Assembly (NCBI GenBank): GCA_025353725.1
Contig: JANXOF010000053.1
Location: 124,001-188,000, forward strand
Reading direction: 5' to 3'
Source: Polyangiaceae bacterium
Lineage (GTDB): Bacteria > Myxococcota_A > Polyangia > Polyangiales > Polyangiaceae
Length of the DNA: 64,000 bases
The position numbers and the translations under genes are program-made. Below the pieces are notes generated by a model. The model was not told the DNA's origin. It was given only the letters and a program-made list of their open reading frames with translations, and ran no database searches. Shown piece by piece: positions 27,132-33,961 of the stretch (the stretch's first letter is position 1; each line of letters opens with the position of its first letter).

Positions 27132-27941
27132 GTGGGCGCGTCGGAAACGAGTACCGATAAAGACAACGATGCCGGAAACGGCAACGACCTCCGTGAGGAG
27201 GCGGACGGGGGCCGCGATCGCGGTCGTGAGCGGCTGCGAGACGCAGAAGCCGGGCAAGCACGCTTTGCGGACCTCGGAGAAATTGCCGCTGAGGTGGCCC
27301 ACGAGCTTCGCAATGCGTTGCAAGTGATTCGCGCGAATGCGTTCATCGCGCGACAAGACATCCCCAAATGTGAGCGAAACCTCGCTCAAATCGAGCGTAG
27401 CGCGAGGCTGGCTCACCAAATCGTCGATGACCTGATGACGCTCGCGCGAGGCGAGTGCGGTGCCCAAGAGCCCGTGCTCGTCGCCGACCTCCTGAGCGCA
27501 GCGCGCGAGGATTTGCCCGAAGCGGCCGCCACTTACCTCGACCGCTTCGACCCGGCGAACCTTACGGTATTTGCCCACGTTGGTCTCCTTGCGCGGTGTC
27601 TGCACGCGCTCTATGACAACGCGCAGCGCGCTTCCTCGCCGCGCGCGCCACGGATCGAGACGCGCGCTTGGATCGCAGATGGCTGCGCCGTGATCGAGAT
27701 CGCCGATGATGGTCCGGGCATCCCTCCCGCGATGGCCTCGAGTCTTTTTGAGCCATTTGTCACGGGCCGTCCGGGAGGAACGGGGCTCGGCCTCGCGCTC
27801 GCGAAGCGCATGGCGATAGCCCACGATGGAAGCCTGGTGCTCGTTCCCTCCGCAACCGGGGCAGGAGCCACGTTCAGAATCGCATGGCCCTTGCCGACGT
27901 TCGATGCGCTTTCGCTTGCGCGAGCCTCGCTCGATCGTTAA
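27132..27941 (+). CDS. Soluble sensor-less histidine kinase
   Basis: 269 residues starting at GTG. There is no membrane segment or obvious sensor domain; a charged, probably helical N-terminus leads into HisKA with the phospho-acceptor His57 in EVAHELRNAL. The HATPase_c boxes are present: N box YDNAQRA, G1 DDGPGIP, F box FEPFVTG and G2 GTGLGLALAKR. No response regulator is adjacent. It is divergent from the Ser/Thr kinase and lies 10 bp before the next gene, so they may be co-transcribed. Confidence 0.85.
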   Translation: MGASETSTDKDNDAGNGNDLREEADGGRDRGRERLRDAEAGQARFADLGEIAAEVAHELRNALQVIRANAFIARQDIPKCERNLAQIERSARLAHQIVDDLMTLARGECGAQEPVLVADLLSAAREDLPEAAATYLDRFDPANLTVFAHVGLLARCLHALYDNAQRASSPRAPRIETRAWIADGCAVIEIADDGPGIPPAMASSLFEPFVTGRPGGTGLGLALAKRMAIAHDGSLVLVPSATGAGATFRIAWPLPTFDALSLARASLDR

Positions 27942-27951
27942 AAACCTGCGC

Positions 27952-28566
27952 ATGAAGCAACCTCGATCGCGCGTGGCTCACGGTATGGCACGGGCTGCGC
28001 TCGCGGGTACCGTCAGCCTCGCTGTTTTCGCAGGCGCAGGCGCAGGTTCGTGTGCAGGCATCGGTTCAGTCCGCGAGGCCCAAGCGCTCGGTCTCGTTGG
28101 TACGCTTCGCCCCGCCGCACAGGTCATCGATGCCGACGGTCACACGCTGGACCTCCGAGCGGTCAACGGCAAGCCGATGCTCGTTCTCTACGAAGATCAA
28201 GAATCGGCGAAACTCAACGATGCGTTCAAAGCCGATCTCGCGCACCTGGCAAAGGGCGACCGCTACCGCAGCTCCGTGGCACTCGTCCCCGTTGCGGACC
28301 TCCAAAGCTTTGATTTCTGGCCGGCGCGAGGCTTCGTGAAGGACGCCATCCGAAGCGAGTCGAAGAAGGCCGGCACGACCATCTACTGCGACTGGGATGG
28401 CGCCTTCCAACGTGCGGCAGGCTTCAAGCGTGGCACCAGCAGTGTTCTTTTGGTCGGTCGAAACGCACGCATTCTGTTCGCGTTCGAGGGCGCGCTTGGA
28501 AAGTCAGAGCGCGACACGGTCATCGCGCTGCTCCGCAGCGAAGTCGCGGCAGAGGGAGGATCGTAG
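27952..28566 (+). CDS. Secreted thioredoxin-fold protein (YtfJ-like), no CxxC
   Basis: 204 residues. The ATG at 27952 gives a signal sequence (ARAALAGTVSLAVFAGAGAG) before the mature part. The core (VNGKPMLVLYED through SSVLLVGRNARILFAFEG) follows the beta-alpha order of a thioredoxin/peroxiredoxin fold. The active-site CxxC is missing (YEDQESA at that place), so a redox role is doubtful. It resembles periplasmic YtfJ-type proteins. It is convergent with the cobalamin-binding regulator gene. Confidence 0.55.
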   Translation: MKQPRSRVAHGMARAALAGTVSLAVFAGAGAGSCAGIGSVREAQALGLVGTLRPAAQVIDADGHTLDLRAVNGKPMLVLYEDQESAKLNDAFKADLAHLAKGDRYRSSVALVPVADLQSFDFWPARGFVKDAIRSESKKAGTTIYCDWDGAFQRAAGFKRGTSSVLLVGRNARILFAFEGALGKSERDTVIALLRSEVAAEGGS

Positions 28567-28618
28567 ACCCCTCGGCCCCTCGACGACGATGCGACACGCT
28601 TCATCGTGAGTGCAGCGC

Positions 28619-29470
28619 TCACTCGCCGCGGACCGCAGCGGTGCCGTCGCGGAAGGTTCGGGCCACCGCTTCGAGCTCCCAGAGGGAAAAGAGGACATCC
28701 ACCCGCGGGTGGACCTCTTGGAGACGCGCCGCTCCAGCACCACCGAGAATCACGCGTGTGTGCGGACCTACGGACGTCGCGATGGCACGAAGTTCACCTT
28801 CGGCGCGGACGGCGTCGAGCGTGACGGGCACGCTGCAAACGATGACGTCAGGAGCTCGCGCGACGCACCAAGCAATGAGTTCGTTCGTCGGCACTCCGCG
28901 GCCAAGAAGGACACATTGAAATCCGACGGACTCGAGGCAAAGCTGCGCTAGCCGCGCGCCCATCTCGTGCTCGTCACCTCCCAAAGCAAGTACGCCTGCA
29001 AACCCTACATTGCACTCTGCACGCACATGGGGGCGCGCCATGATGAGCGCGGCTCCGAGGACATTCGCGATAATGTGCTCCTCGGCGATGCTCAGTCGAC
29101 CCGATTGCCACCGATCTCCCGTTTCACGTAACACGGGCCCGATGAGCGTCTCCAGTATGGGAGCAACAGCGGCGTCGCGTCGCGCTGCCGTTACGATGAT
29201 GTTCGCCGCCGCGTCGACATCACCGAGAAGTGCGAGAGCAATCACTTCGTCAATCGTCGTAACGGGAGCCTGGTCGTTCGACTCGAGCGTTCGGAGAAGC
29301 TCAATGTCGGTTCGCCGAAAGCGCAAGAGTCCGCCGGGGGTCATCGACGTGGGAAAGCTCCCCGAACGGACAAGGCGATGAACTTGCTCGCGTGAAAGAC
29401 CGAACCATTCGGCCACTTCCCCGACGGAAAGCCACTCACTCTGTCGGCTCGCTCGGCCCTTTTGCTTCAT
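28619..29470 (-). CDS. Cobalamin-binding regulator: excisionase-type HTH plus CarH-like B12 domain
   Basis: 283 residues. Residues 12-60 form an HTH_17/excisionase-like winged helix (WLSVGEVAEWFGLSREQVHR). Residues 70-145 match the B12-binding helical cap, with Trp121, Glu131 and His132 spaced exactly as Trp131/Glu141/His142 of Thermus CarH. Residues 155-275 are a Rossmann B12 domain with GGDEHEMGARL, where His168 equals the lower axial ligand His177. In CarH, adenosylcobalamin dissociates in light and releases the operator. Here the DNA-binding domain is HTH_17 rather than a typical MerR domain. The gene lies 84 bp behind the sigma-54 activator and next to the bilin cluster, so light or B12 control of that cluster is a reasonable inference. 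Confidence 0.82.
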   Translation of the reverse strand: MKQKGRASRQSEWLSVGEVAEWFGLSREQVHRLVRSGSFPTSMTPGGLLRFRRTDIELLRTLESNDQAPVTTIDEVIALALLGDVDAAANIIVTAARRDAAVAPILETLIGPVLRETGDRWQSGRLSIAEEHIIANVLGAALIMARPHVRAECNVGFAGVLALGGDEHEMGARLAQLCLESVGFQCVLLGRGVPTNELIAWCVARAPDVIVCSVPVTLDAVRAEGELRAIATSVGPHTRVILGGAGAARLQEVHPRVDVLFSLWELEAVARTFRDGTAAVRGE

Positions 29471-29553
29471 CCCGCTTGAGCGCGAGTGTGCACGCGCATA
29501 CGGAACCGTTCAAGCGTCGAATCGTTGCGTTCTTAGGTGTCCCCGCGAAGGGG

Positions 29554-30903
29554 CTAGAGCGCCCCTCCGCGCTTAAGCCGATCTCGAACGGTACTTCGAG
29601 GCAGGCCAAGTTCACGTGCTGTCGCGGCAAGGTTGCGACCGCTCCGCTCAAACGCGTTTATCGTCATCGTTCGCTCCATCGCTCGAAGGGCCGTAACGCT
29701 CTCAGGCGGTGTCGGCGTAGACGCGTCTCGGGCCCCGATTGGCGCGTCGAACTGCGGAACTCGCGGTGGCTTCAGAGACGGCAGGCGCGGGAGATTCGCG
29801 AACTCTTTCGGCGCGACGGACTCCTTCGCTTCTTGTGCCGCCGCCTGTCGAATCGCCTCGCGTATCGCGCGCGCGGTCAGCGCAAGCCCGTCGCACAGAA
29901 TCGCAGCCCTCTCGACCACGGCTCGAAGCTCCCGAACATTTCCCGGCCATTGATGCTCAAGGAGAGCCGCTTCGGCGTCCGTCTCGAGAACGGCGCTCCG
30001 AACTCCGTGGCGCAACGCAAATTGCTCCACGAACGAACGCGCCAAGAGAGGAGCGTCGCTTAGCCGCTCACTCAACGGCGGAATGCAAATCGTGAACCCT
30101 GAGAGGCGATAGAAAAGGTCGCGACGAAGCACGTGACTGCGCGCGGCATTGCGATGGGTCGCGCTGACGATGCGCGCCGCCAGCGGAATGTCTTCGTTCG
30201 AACCCAGGCGACGAAAGGAACGCTCTTCCAGGGCACGAAGGAGCTTGGGCTGCAGGTCGAAGGGAAGATCTCCTATCTCGTCGAGAAAAACGGTCCCACG
30301 TCCGCCGTGCTCGAAGAGGCCGGGGCGCGCCTTAGCGGCCCCCGTATAGGCCCCGGAGGCGACACCAAAAAGTTCAGCTTCAAACAGGTTCGCCGGAACA
30401 GCCGCGCAGTTGATCCCGACGAATCCGCCGTCCTGACTCTTCGACGCTGCGTGAATCGCGCGAGCGACGACCTCTTTTCCCGTGCCCGTTTCGCCGAGAA
30501 GCAGCACCGGCAGCCGCGGAAACTTAGCGACCCGACGAATCTGGTCGCGTACGAGCTCGATCGCAGGGCTCGCTCCAAGCACCAGGGCCGCCGGATCACC
30601 CGCCGGTAGTGGGCTCTCGGGTGCTTGCGTTTCGAGCAGCCATTCAAAAGCCGAGCGCGGGTGCACCTCCGTGAGGAAGCGAGGGGTGCGCGTGTCGTTC
30701 TGCAACCTACGCGCAAGAAGCAAGTGGCCGTCCGCTCGCGGACCGCACGCCTTTAGGGCGAGCGAATCGAGAATGGCGACCTCGTAATGAGCAAGAGCGA
30801 AATCCGCTCCTTCGGTGTCGATCCAACGCCAGCGTCGGCGCGCCGGCGACACGTCCAAAAGACGACGAAGGAGAGGGTCAGCGCTGAGGACTACGATGGT
30901 CAT
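29554..30903 (-). CDS. Sigma-54-dependent transcriptional activator (Fis family)
   Basis: 449 residues. Residues 1-100 look like a degenerate receiver domain (IVVLSADPLLRRLL, VAILDSLAL). The AAA+ domain (about 105-340) has Walker A GETGTGKE, the sigma-54-contacting loop as GAYTGA instead of GAFTGA, Walker B GTVFLDEIGDL and the WPGNVREL segment. A Fis-type HTH ends the protein (NLAATARELGLPRSTVRDRL). It should drive open-complex formation at sigma-54 promoters. A matching promoter and an inverted repeat lie between this gene and the divergent bilin operon, making that operon its most likely target. Confidence 0.9.
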   Translation of the reverse strand: MTIVVLSADPLLRRLLDVSPARRRWRWIDTEGADFALAHYEVAILDSLALKACGPRADGHLLLARRLQNDTRTPRFLTEVHPRSAFEWLLETQAPESPLPAGDPAALVLGASPAIELVRDQIRRVAKFPRLPVLLLGETGTGKEVVARAIHAASKSQDGGFVGINCAAVPANLFEAELFGVASGAYTGAAKARPGLFEHGGRGTVFLDEIGDLPFDLQPKLLRALEERSFRRLGSNEDIPLAARIVSATHRNAARSHVLRRDLFYRLSGFTICIPPLSERLSDAPLLARSFVEQFALRHGVRSAVLETDAEAALLEHQWPGNVRELRAVVERAAILCDGLALTARAIREAIRQAAAQEAKESVAPKEFANLPRLPSLKPPRVPQFDAPIGARDASTPTPPESVTALRAMERTMTINAFERSGRNLAATARELGLPRSTVRDRLKRGGAL

Positions 30904-30965
30904 TCACGATCTCGCGCTCATGTAAGTCAACCAACGAAGGCCGTCGCCGCACGCTCGCAGTCTAT

Positions 30966-31000
30966 GTGACGGAAACCGTCGAAGCGTCGGATTTCGTCAC
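30966..31000. promoter_or_regulatory. Inverted-repeat candidate activator site (UAS)
   Basis: GTGACGGAAACC (30966-30977) is matched on the other strand by GTGACGAAATCC (31000-30989), identical at 10 of 12 positions, centre-to-centre about 23 bp (two helical turns). It lies roughly 110-145 bp upstream of the -24/-12 element, the usual distance for a bacterial enhancer-binding protein, and 63 bp before the activator's own start. Binding by the neighbouring regulator is inferred. Confidence 0.5.
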
Positions 31001-31108
31001 CCGCCGTCGGAGTCCGTCGCGGTGGAGGTGGGAGGCCAGGGTCCGCGAACCGGTGAGATCGCGCGCCTTCACAGTGTGGGTGTGAATCGCCTTTGCGGCT
31101 TCGGCAGA

Positions 31109-31124
31109 TGGAACATGACTTGCT
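31109..31124 (+). promoter_or_regulatory. Sigma-54 (-24/-12) promoter of the bilin operon
   Basis: TGGAACATGACTTGCT matches the sigma-54 consensus TGGCACGNNNNTTGCW at all but two of the specified positions, with the invariant GG and GC at exact spacing. Transcription would begin near 31135, leaving a short leader to the AGGAG ribosome site and ATG at 31172. A divergent sigma-54 activator gene lies just upstream. Confidence 0.65.
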
Positions 31125-31171
31125 CTAAGTGGTGCGACGCCAGCTGCGGCTCGGCGACGATGAGGAGCGCG

Positions 31172-31381
31172 ATGACCCGTTTCATTCAATGGCTTTCGAG
31201 CTTTTTTACGAACCTATTCGGCAGCGCCATGACCCCGCTTGCGGCCGGACCGACCGCGAATGCGCCCGCGCTTAAAGAGGCAACGGCAGCGGCGACAATC
31301 GAACCTCTTGTCCCCACGAGCGCACCGCCCACGACTGGCCTTCGCATCTCGGAGTTCATCGCCACGACGGTTTGGGATTGA
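31172..31381 (+). CDS. Small protein with N-terminal amphipathic helix, first gene of bilin operon
   Basis: 69 residues. The first 20 (MTRFIQWLSSFFTNLFGSAM) can form a strongly amphipathic helix of the kind that lies on membranes or serves as a docking peptide. The rest is Ala/Pro/Thr-rich and ends in LRISEFIATTVWD. No family recognised. The ATG at 31172 has AGGAG four bases upstream and lies downstream of the predicted sigma-54 start point; an upstream GTG frame (from 31022) would start before the promoter and is rejected. It overlaps the next gene. Confidence 0.5.
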   Translation: MTRFIQWLSSFFTNLFGSAMTPLAAGPTANAPALKEATAAATIEPLVPTSAPPTTGLRISEFIATTVWD

Positions 31382-31872
31382 GGCGCGCCGGGTCACAGGT
31401 AGACACGCGCATTCCTGGCGCGGACGTCCGCCTTGCGGAGGAAGCCCTCTTCCGGAGGGTGACCCAGCGGGTGGTTCTTCCCGTTGACGTTCGAGAAGAA
31501 CCAGTCGGCGAGATGCTCACCGAAAAGCCGGTCGCCACGGAGTCATCCCTCGAACGGCAGCTCGGTCACATTGACTTTTTCGAGCAGGCCGTCGTTGTCG
31601 ATAGCGAGGGAAATGTAATTGCGGCGATTGGGGCAGAGCCCGAGTCGATTCTCGGAGTCGCAAACCTTCTTCGGGCTCTGATGGAGGACGCGACGTGCAT
31701 CGGCGCTCCCTTGACGTGCGAGCTCACGTGCGACGGACGAACTTTTTTCGGAGTGCTGGGAGGGAAGCGTTTCGCACTCCTCGCGCCGACGCGCCGCGAC
31801 ATGACAACGGAACGCCTCGCGGCGGTACTGCGGCTGCTGATCGACGATGGGGGTCCACGTGGAGATAGCTGA
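31378..31872 (+). CDS. Possible roadblock/LC7-like protein
   Basis: About 164 residues. The start is uncertain: a TTG at 31378 overlaps the previous stop (TTGA), and an ATG at 31513 would give 119 residues. The C-terminal 90 residues (VVVDSEGNVIAAIG ... FFGVLGGKRFALLAP) have the beta-beta-alpha-beta order of roadblock/LC7 domains, which in myxobacteria (MglB) regulate small GTPases. This is a fold guess by eye, with no diagnostic residue. It overlaps the next gene by 26 bp. Confidence 0.5.
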   Translation: MRRAGSQVDTRIPGADVRLAEEALFRRVTQRVVLPVDVREEPVGEMLTEKPVATESSLERQLGHIDFFEQAVVVDSEGNVIAAIGAEPESILGVANLLRALMEDATCIGAPLTCELTCDGRTFFGVLGGKRFALLAPTRRDMTTERLAAVLRLLIDDGGPRGDS

Positions 31873-32683
31873 CACCGCAGTAACGTTAGAAAGCATCGCG
31901 GCACCTCTCGTGAACATCGCAGGCGTTCGTCAGATTGTGCTTTTCAGCGGCCGCGATGTGCAAGCGTGTGATGCGACAGGGCCCGTCGAACCATCGCCCG
32001 ACGCGGGCGACATCGGCCTGAGCTTGCTCGACCTCCCGCGCGTCACGGAGACGGCGCCGAGGCGACTCGTCGTTCGCGGCGACAAGGGAACGCTCATCTT
32101 CAAGTTTTTTGCCACTCGCAGCGTCGTCGGCGTTCGTACGGAGTCGTGTGACAACTCAACGAGCTTGCAACGTGTCATCGACGCGCTCGGCGCCGGGACG
32201 CCACAACGCGATACCGAAACGATGAAGCTAACCGCCGTAAAGGCACCGCTCGCCGCCATCCCGCGGCCGAGAAACGCGCCTACGACTCTCGCTAACGCGA
32301 GTTCCGCGCCCGCAGCCGCTGCGACCCAAGACCGCGCGCCGCGCCCCCCACCTTCGCTCAGCACACACTCTCGCAAGGAGGCGCAAGACGCCTTTGCGCG
32401 ATTGGCCGTCACTGCGCGTAAGTACCTCGGTGCGCGCGTGGTCGCGACCTACTTCCGCGCGACGAAACCAGGTTTGCTGACAGGCTACGAGGTCGCGGAC
32501 AACTCGACGCTAACGGCCGTTGACGGCCGCCTGGACGTCAATGAAGTCGCGCACCTGAACGAATGGCTTACGGCCTTCATTGTGCGCGTCATGAAGGTCA
32601 TCCTCGACTTCGACGCTCAGGCAAAGGTCGCGCTCGGCGATACGGCCTCGTGGTTGCTCTCCGAAATTCAAAAAGAACCATGA
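31847..32683 (+). CDS. Possible roadblock-like protein with extra C-terminal domain
   Basis: 278 residues. The first 120 (TLESIAAPLVNIAGVRQIVLFSG ... GTLIFKFFATRSVVGVR) could again be a roadblock/LC7-like domain. A Pro/Ala linker (residues 130-170) leads to a C-terminal module (KYLGARVVATYFRAT, then LNEWLTAFIVRVMKVILDFD) that I do not recognise. The stop overlaps the ferredoxin start by 4 bp. Two consecutive proteins of similar fold suggest a heteromeric complex. Function not assigned. Confidence 0.5.
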   Translation: MGVHVEIADTAVTLESIAAPLVNIAGVRQIVLFSGRDVQACDATGPVEPSPDAGDIGLSLLDLPRVTETAPRRLVVRGDKGTLIFKFFATRSVVGVRTESCDNSTSLQRVIDALGAGTPQRDTETMKLTAVKAPLAAIPRPRNAPTTLANASSAPAAAATQDRAPRPPPSLSTHSRKEAQDAFARLAVTARKYLGARVVATYFRATKPGLLTGYEVADNSTLTAVDGRLDVNEVAHLNEWLTAFIVRVMKVILDFDAQAKVALGDTASWLLSEIQKEP

Positions 32684-33165
32684 AAACGCTCACTCTCGAA
32701 CCCATCGGGCGCGAAATTGACGTCCGCACGGCGTCGCTTCTGGTCACTGCGCTCCTTCGCGAATCTCGCGGCGCGCTCAAGCAAGTATGCGGCGGCAAGG
32801 GCATCTGCGCCACCTGCCACGTTCGTGTTCTCGTCGGAACTGAAAAGCTATCGCCGGTATTGGAGCGAGAGCGCAGGACTCTCACGCTCATCAGCGGGGC
32901 GAACGCTACGTCGAGACTCGCATGCCAGGCGCAGGTGATAGGCGATGGCGTAACGGTTCAAATCCCTCCAGGGATCTACCTCGAGAAACTTGCGGACGTC
33001 GAAGCGCTCATCGGACGACGCGCGGAAGAACCGCTCTTTCATCCTATCTCCGGCCAGGTGCTCGTTCCGGCCGGGAAAATCATCACGCGGAGCGTCGTCG
33101 GCGCCATTCGCACCCTTGAAGTCGACGTCGTGGCAGCACTAACCGGCACCCAACGAGCCTGCTGA
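32680..33165 (+). CDS. 2Fe-2S ferredoxin
   Basis: 161 residues. The plant-type cluster motif is complete: Cys37, Cys43 and Cys46 (CGGKGICATC) and Cys82 (RLACQ). The spacing resembles ferredoxins of the adrenodoxin/adenylate-cyclase-associated type. About 80 residues follow the usual domain end, an unexplained extension. Bilin reductases and bacterial heme oxygenases both take electrons from such ferredoxins, so the context suggests it as electron donor for the two enzymes at the operon's end. The ATG at 32680 overlaps the previous stop (ATGA). Confidence 0.85.
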   Translation: MKTLTLEPIGREIDVRTASLLVTALLRESRGALKQVCGGKGICATCHVRVLVGTEKLSPVLERERRTLTLISGANATSRLACQAQVIGDGVTVQIPPGIYLEKLADVEALIGRRAEEPLFHPISGQVLVPAGKIITRSVVGAIRTLEVDVVAALTGTQRAC

Positions 33166-33175
33166 GAGTCAAACT

Positions 33176-33961
33176 ATGCTGCAAGAACACAAGCAAACGC
33201 TCGATGAGTCCCTCCTCGTGCTCGCGTCGAAGCGCACGCGACGCGCCCCGCAAGCGCGATTGTTCAACGGCTCGGGCACGCCATCCAGTGAGGTCGCAAC
33301 CGAGCTCACTCCGAAAATCGCGGACGCGCGAACGGCCCCGTTGACTAAGCCGACACTGTCCCGCTTTGGCGGACTCAAAGCGATGATCGCCATGAGCCCG
33401 CCGATGGAGGGAAACGTCTCGGCCGCAAAGTCCGTCAGCGCGACCGAGATCTCGACCGGAAAGACTGTGCCACGCAGTATTCAGACGAGCGCCTCAAAGC
33501 CACCGTTACCGAGACCGCGCGCTGAGGTTAAACCTCGGCGGGATCCAGAGGCGAATGCCCACGAGGCTGCCACGCCAGAAAACGCCGCCGTCCTCAAGCA
33601 GGTCGGCGCGGTGAGCTCCTCGCTCGAAGACACTCATGACGGCGCGGAAGCGATGCAGCTTCGAGGCAAAATCACCGAGCAGGCTCTTCTTGAAGCGCCA
33701 TGGGGAGCGTCGCTGCACTGGCTCTCGAGTCCGGTGGCTCCGGCTACCCCGCGCGAAGAGGTTCTTAGTCTGACGTCTGGCGCCCAAAATTCCGACCCGG
33801 AGCAGCTCATTTCCGCGCCGTGGGCGGAGCTCCTTGCGCTTTTCGCCACCGCGCACGACGACGCAGCAAGAGCACCGACCGAGTCGGGAGTCGTCGCAAT
33901 TCACGGTGAGACCCGCGCGGACCTAAACATTCCGAAAATCGCAGCAGCCGCATGGGAATGA
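33176..33961 (+). CDS. Predicted disordered protein with duplicated APW motif
   Basis: 261 residues, family unknown. The first 150 are rich in Ala, Pro, Lys, Arg and Ser and likely disordered. The C-terminal third holds two related short segments: EQALLEAPWGASLHWLSSP and, 45 residues on, EQLISAPWAELLALFATA. Both have the pattern E-Q-x(0,1)-L-[IL]-x-A-P-W followed by hydrophobic residues, as in a repeated helical docking motif. It may act as a scaffold or linker within the operon's complex; this is inference. The next gene overlaps by 4 bp. Confidence 0.55.
   Translation: MLQEHKQTLDESLLVLASKRTRRAPQARLFNGSGTPSSEVATELTPKIADARTAPLTKPTLSRFGGLKAMIAMSPPMEGNVSAAKSVSATEISTGKTVPRSIQTSASKPPLPRPRAEVKPRRDPEANAHEAATPENAAVLKQVGAVSSSLEDTHDGAEAMQLRGKITEQALLEAPWGASLHWLSSPVAPATPREEVLSLTSGAQNSDPEQLISAPWAELLALFATAHDDAARAPTESGVVAIHGETRADLNIPKIAAAAWE

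Noticed and set aside
27045-27953. Upstream extension of the Ser/Thr kinase frame by about 300 codons
   Set aside because: It overlaps the histidine kinase on the other strand, is Arg-rich, and the ATG at 27044 sits right before the kinase domain.
31022-31171. GTG-initiated N-terminal extension of the first bilin-operon gene
   Set aside because: It would start upstream of the predicted sigma-54 transcription start and includes the promoter itself; a well-placed AGGAG favours 31172.
32954-32968. GGTTCAAATCC, like a tRNA T-arm
   Set aside because: It lies inside the ferredoxin coding sequence and no cloverleaf can be drawn around it.
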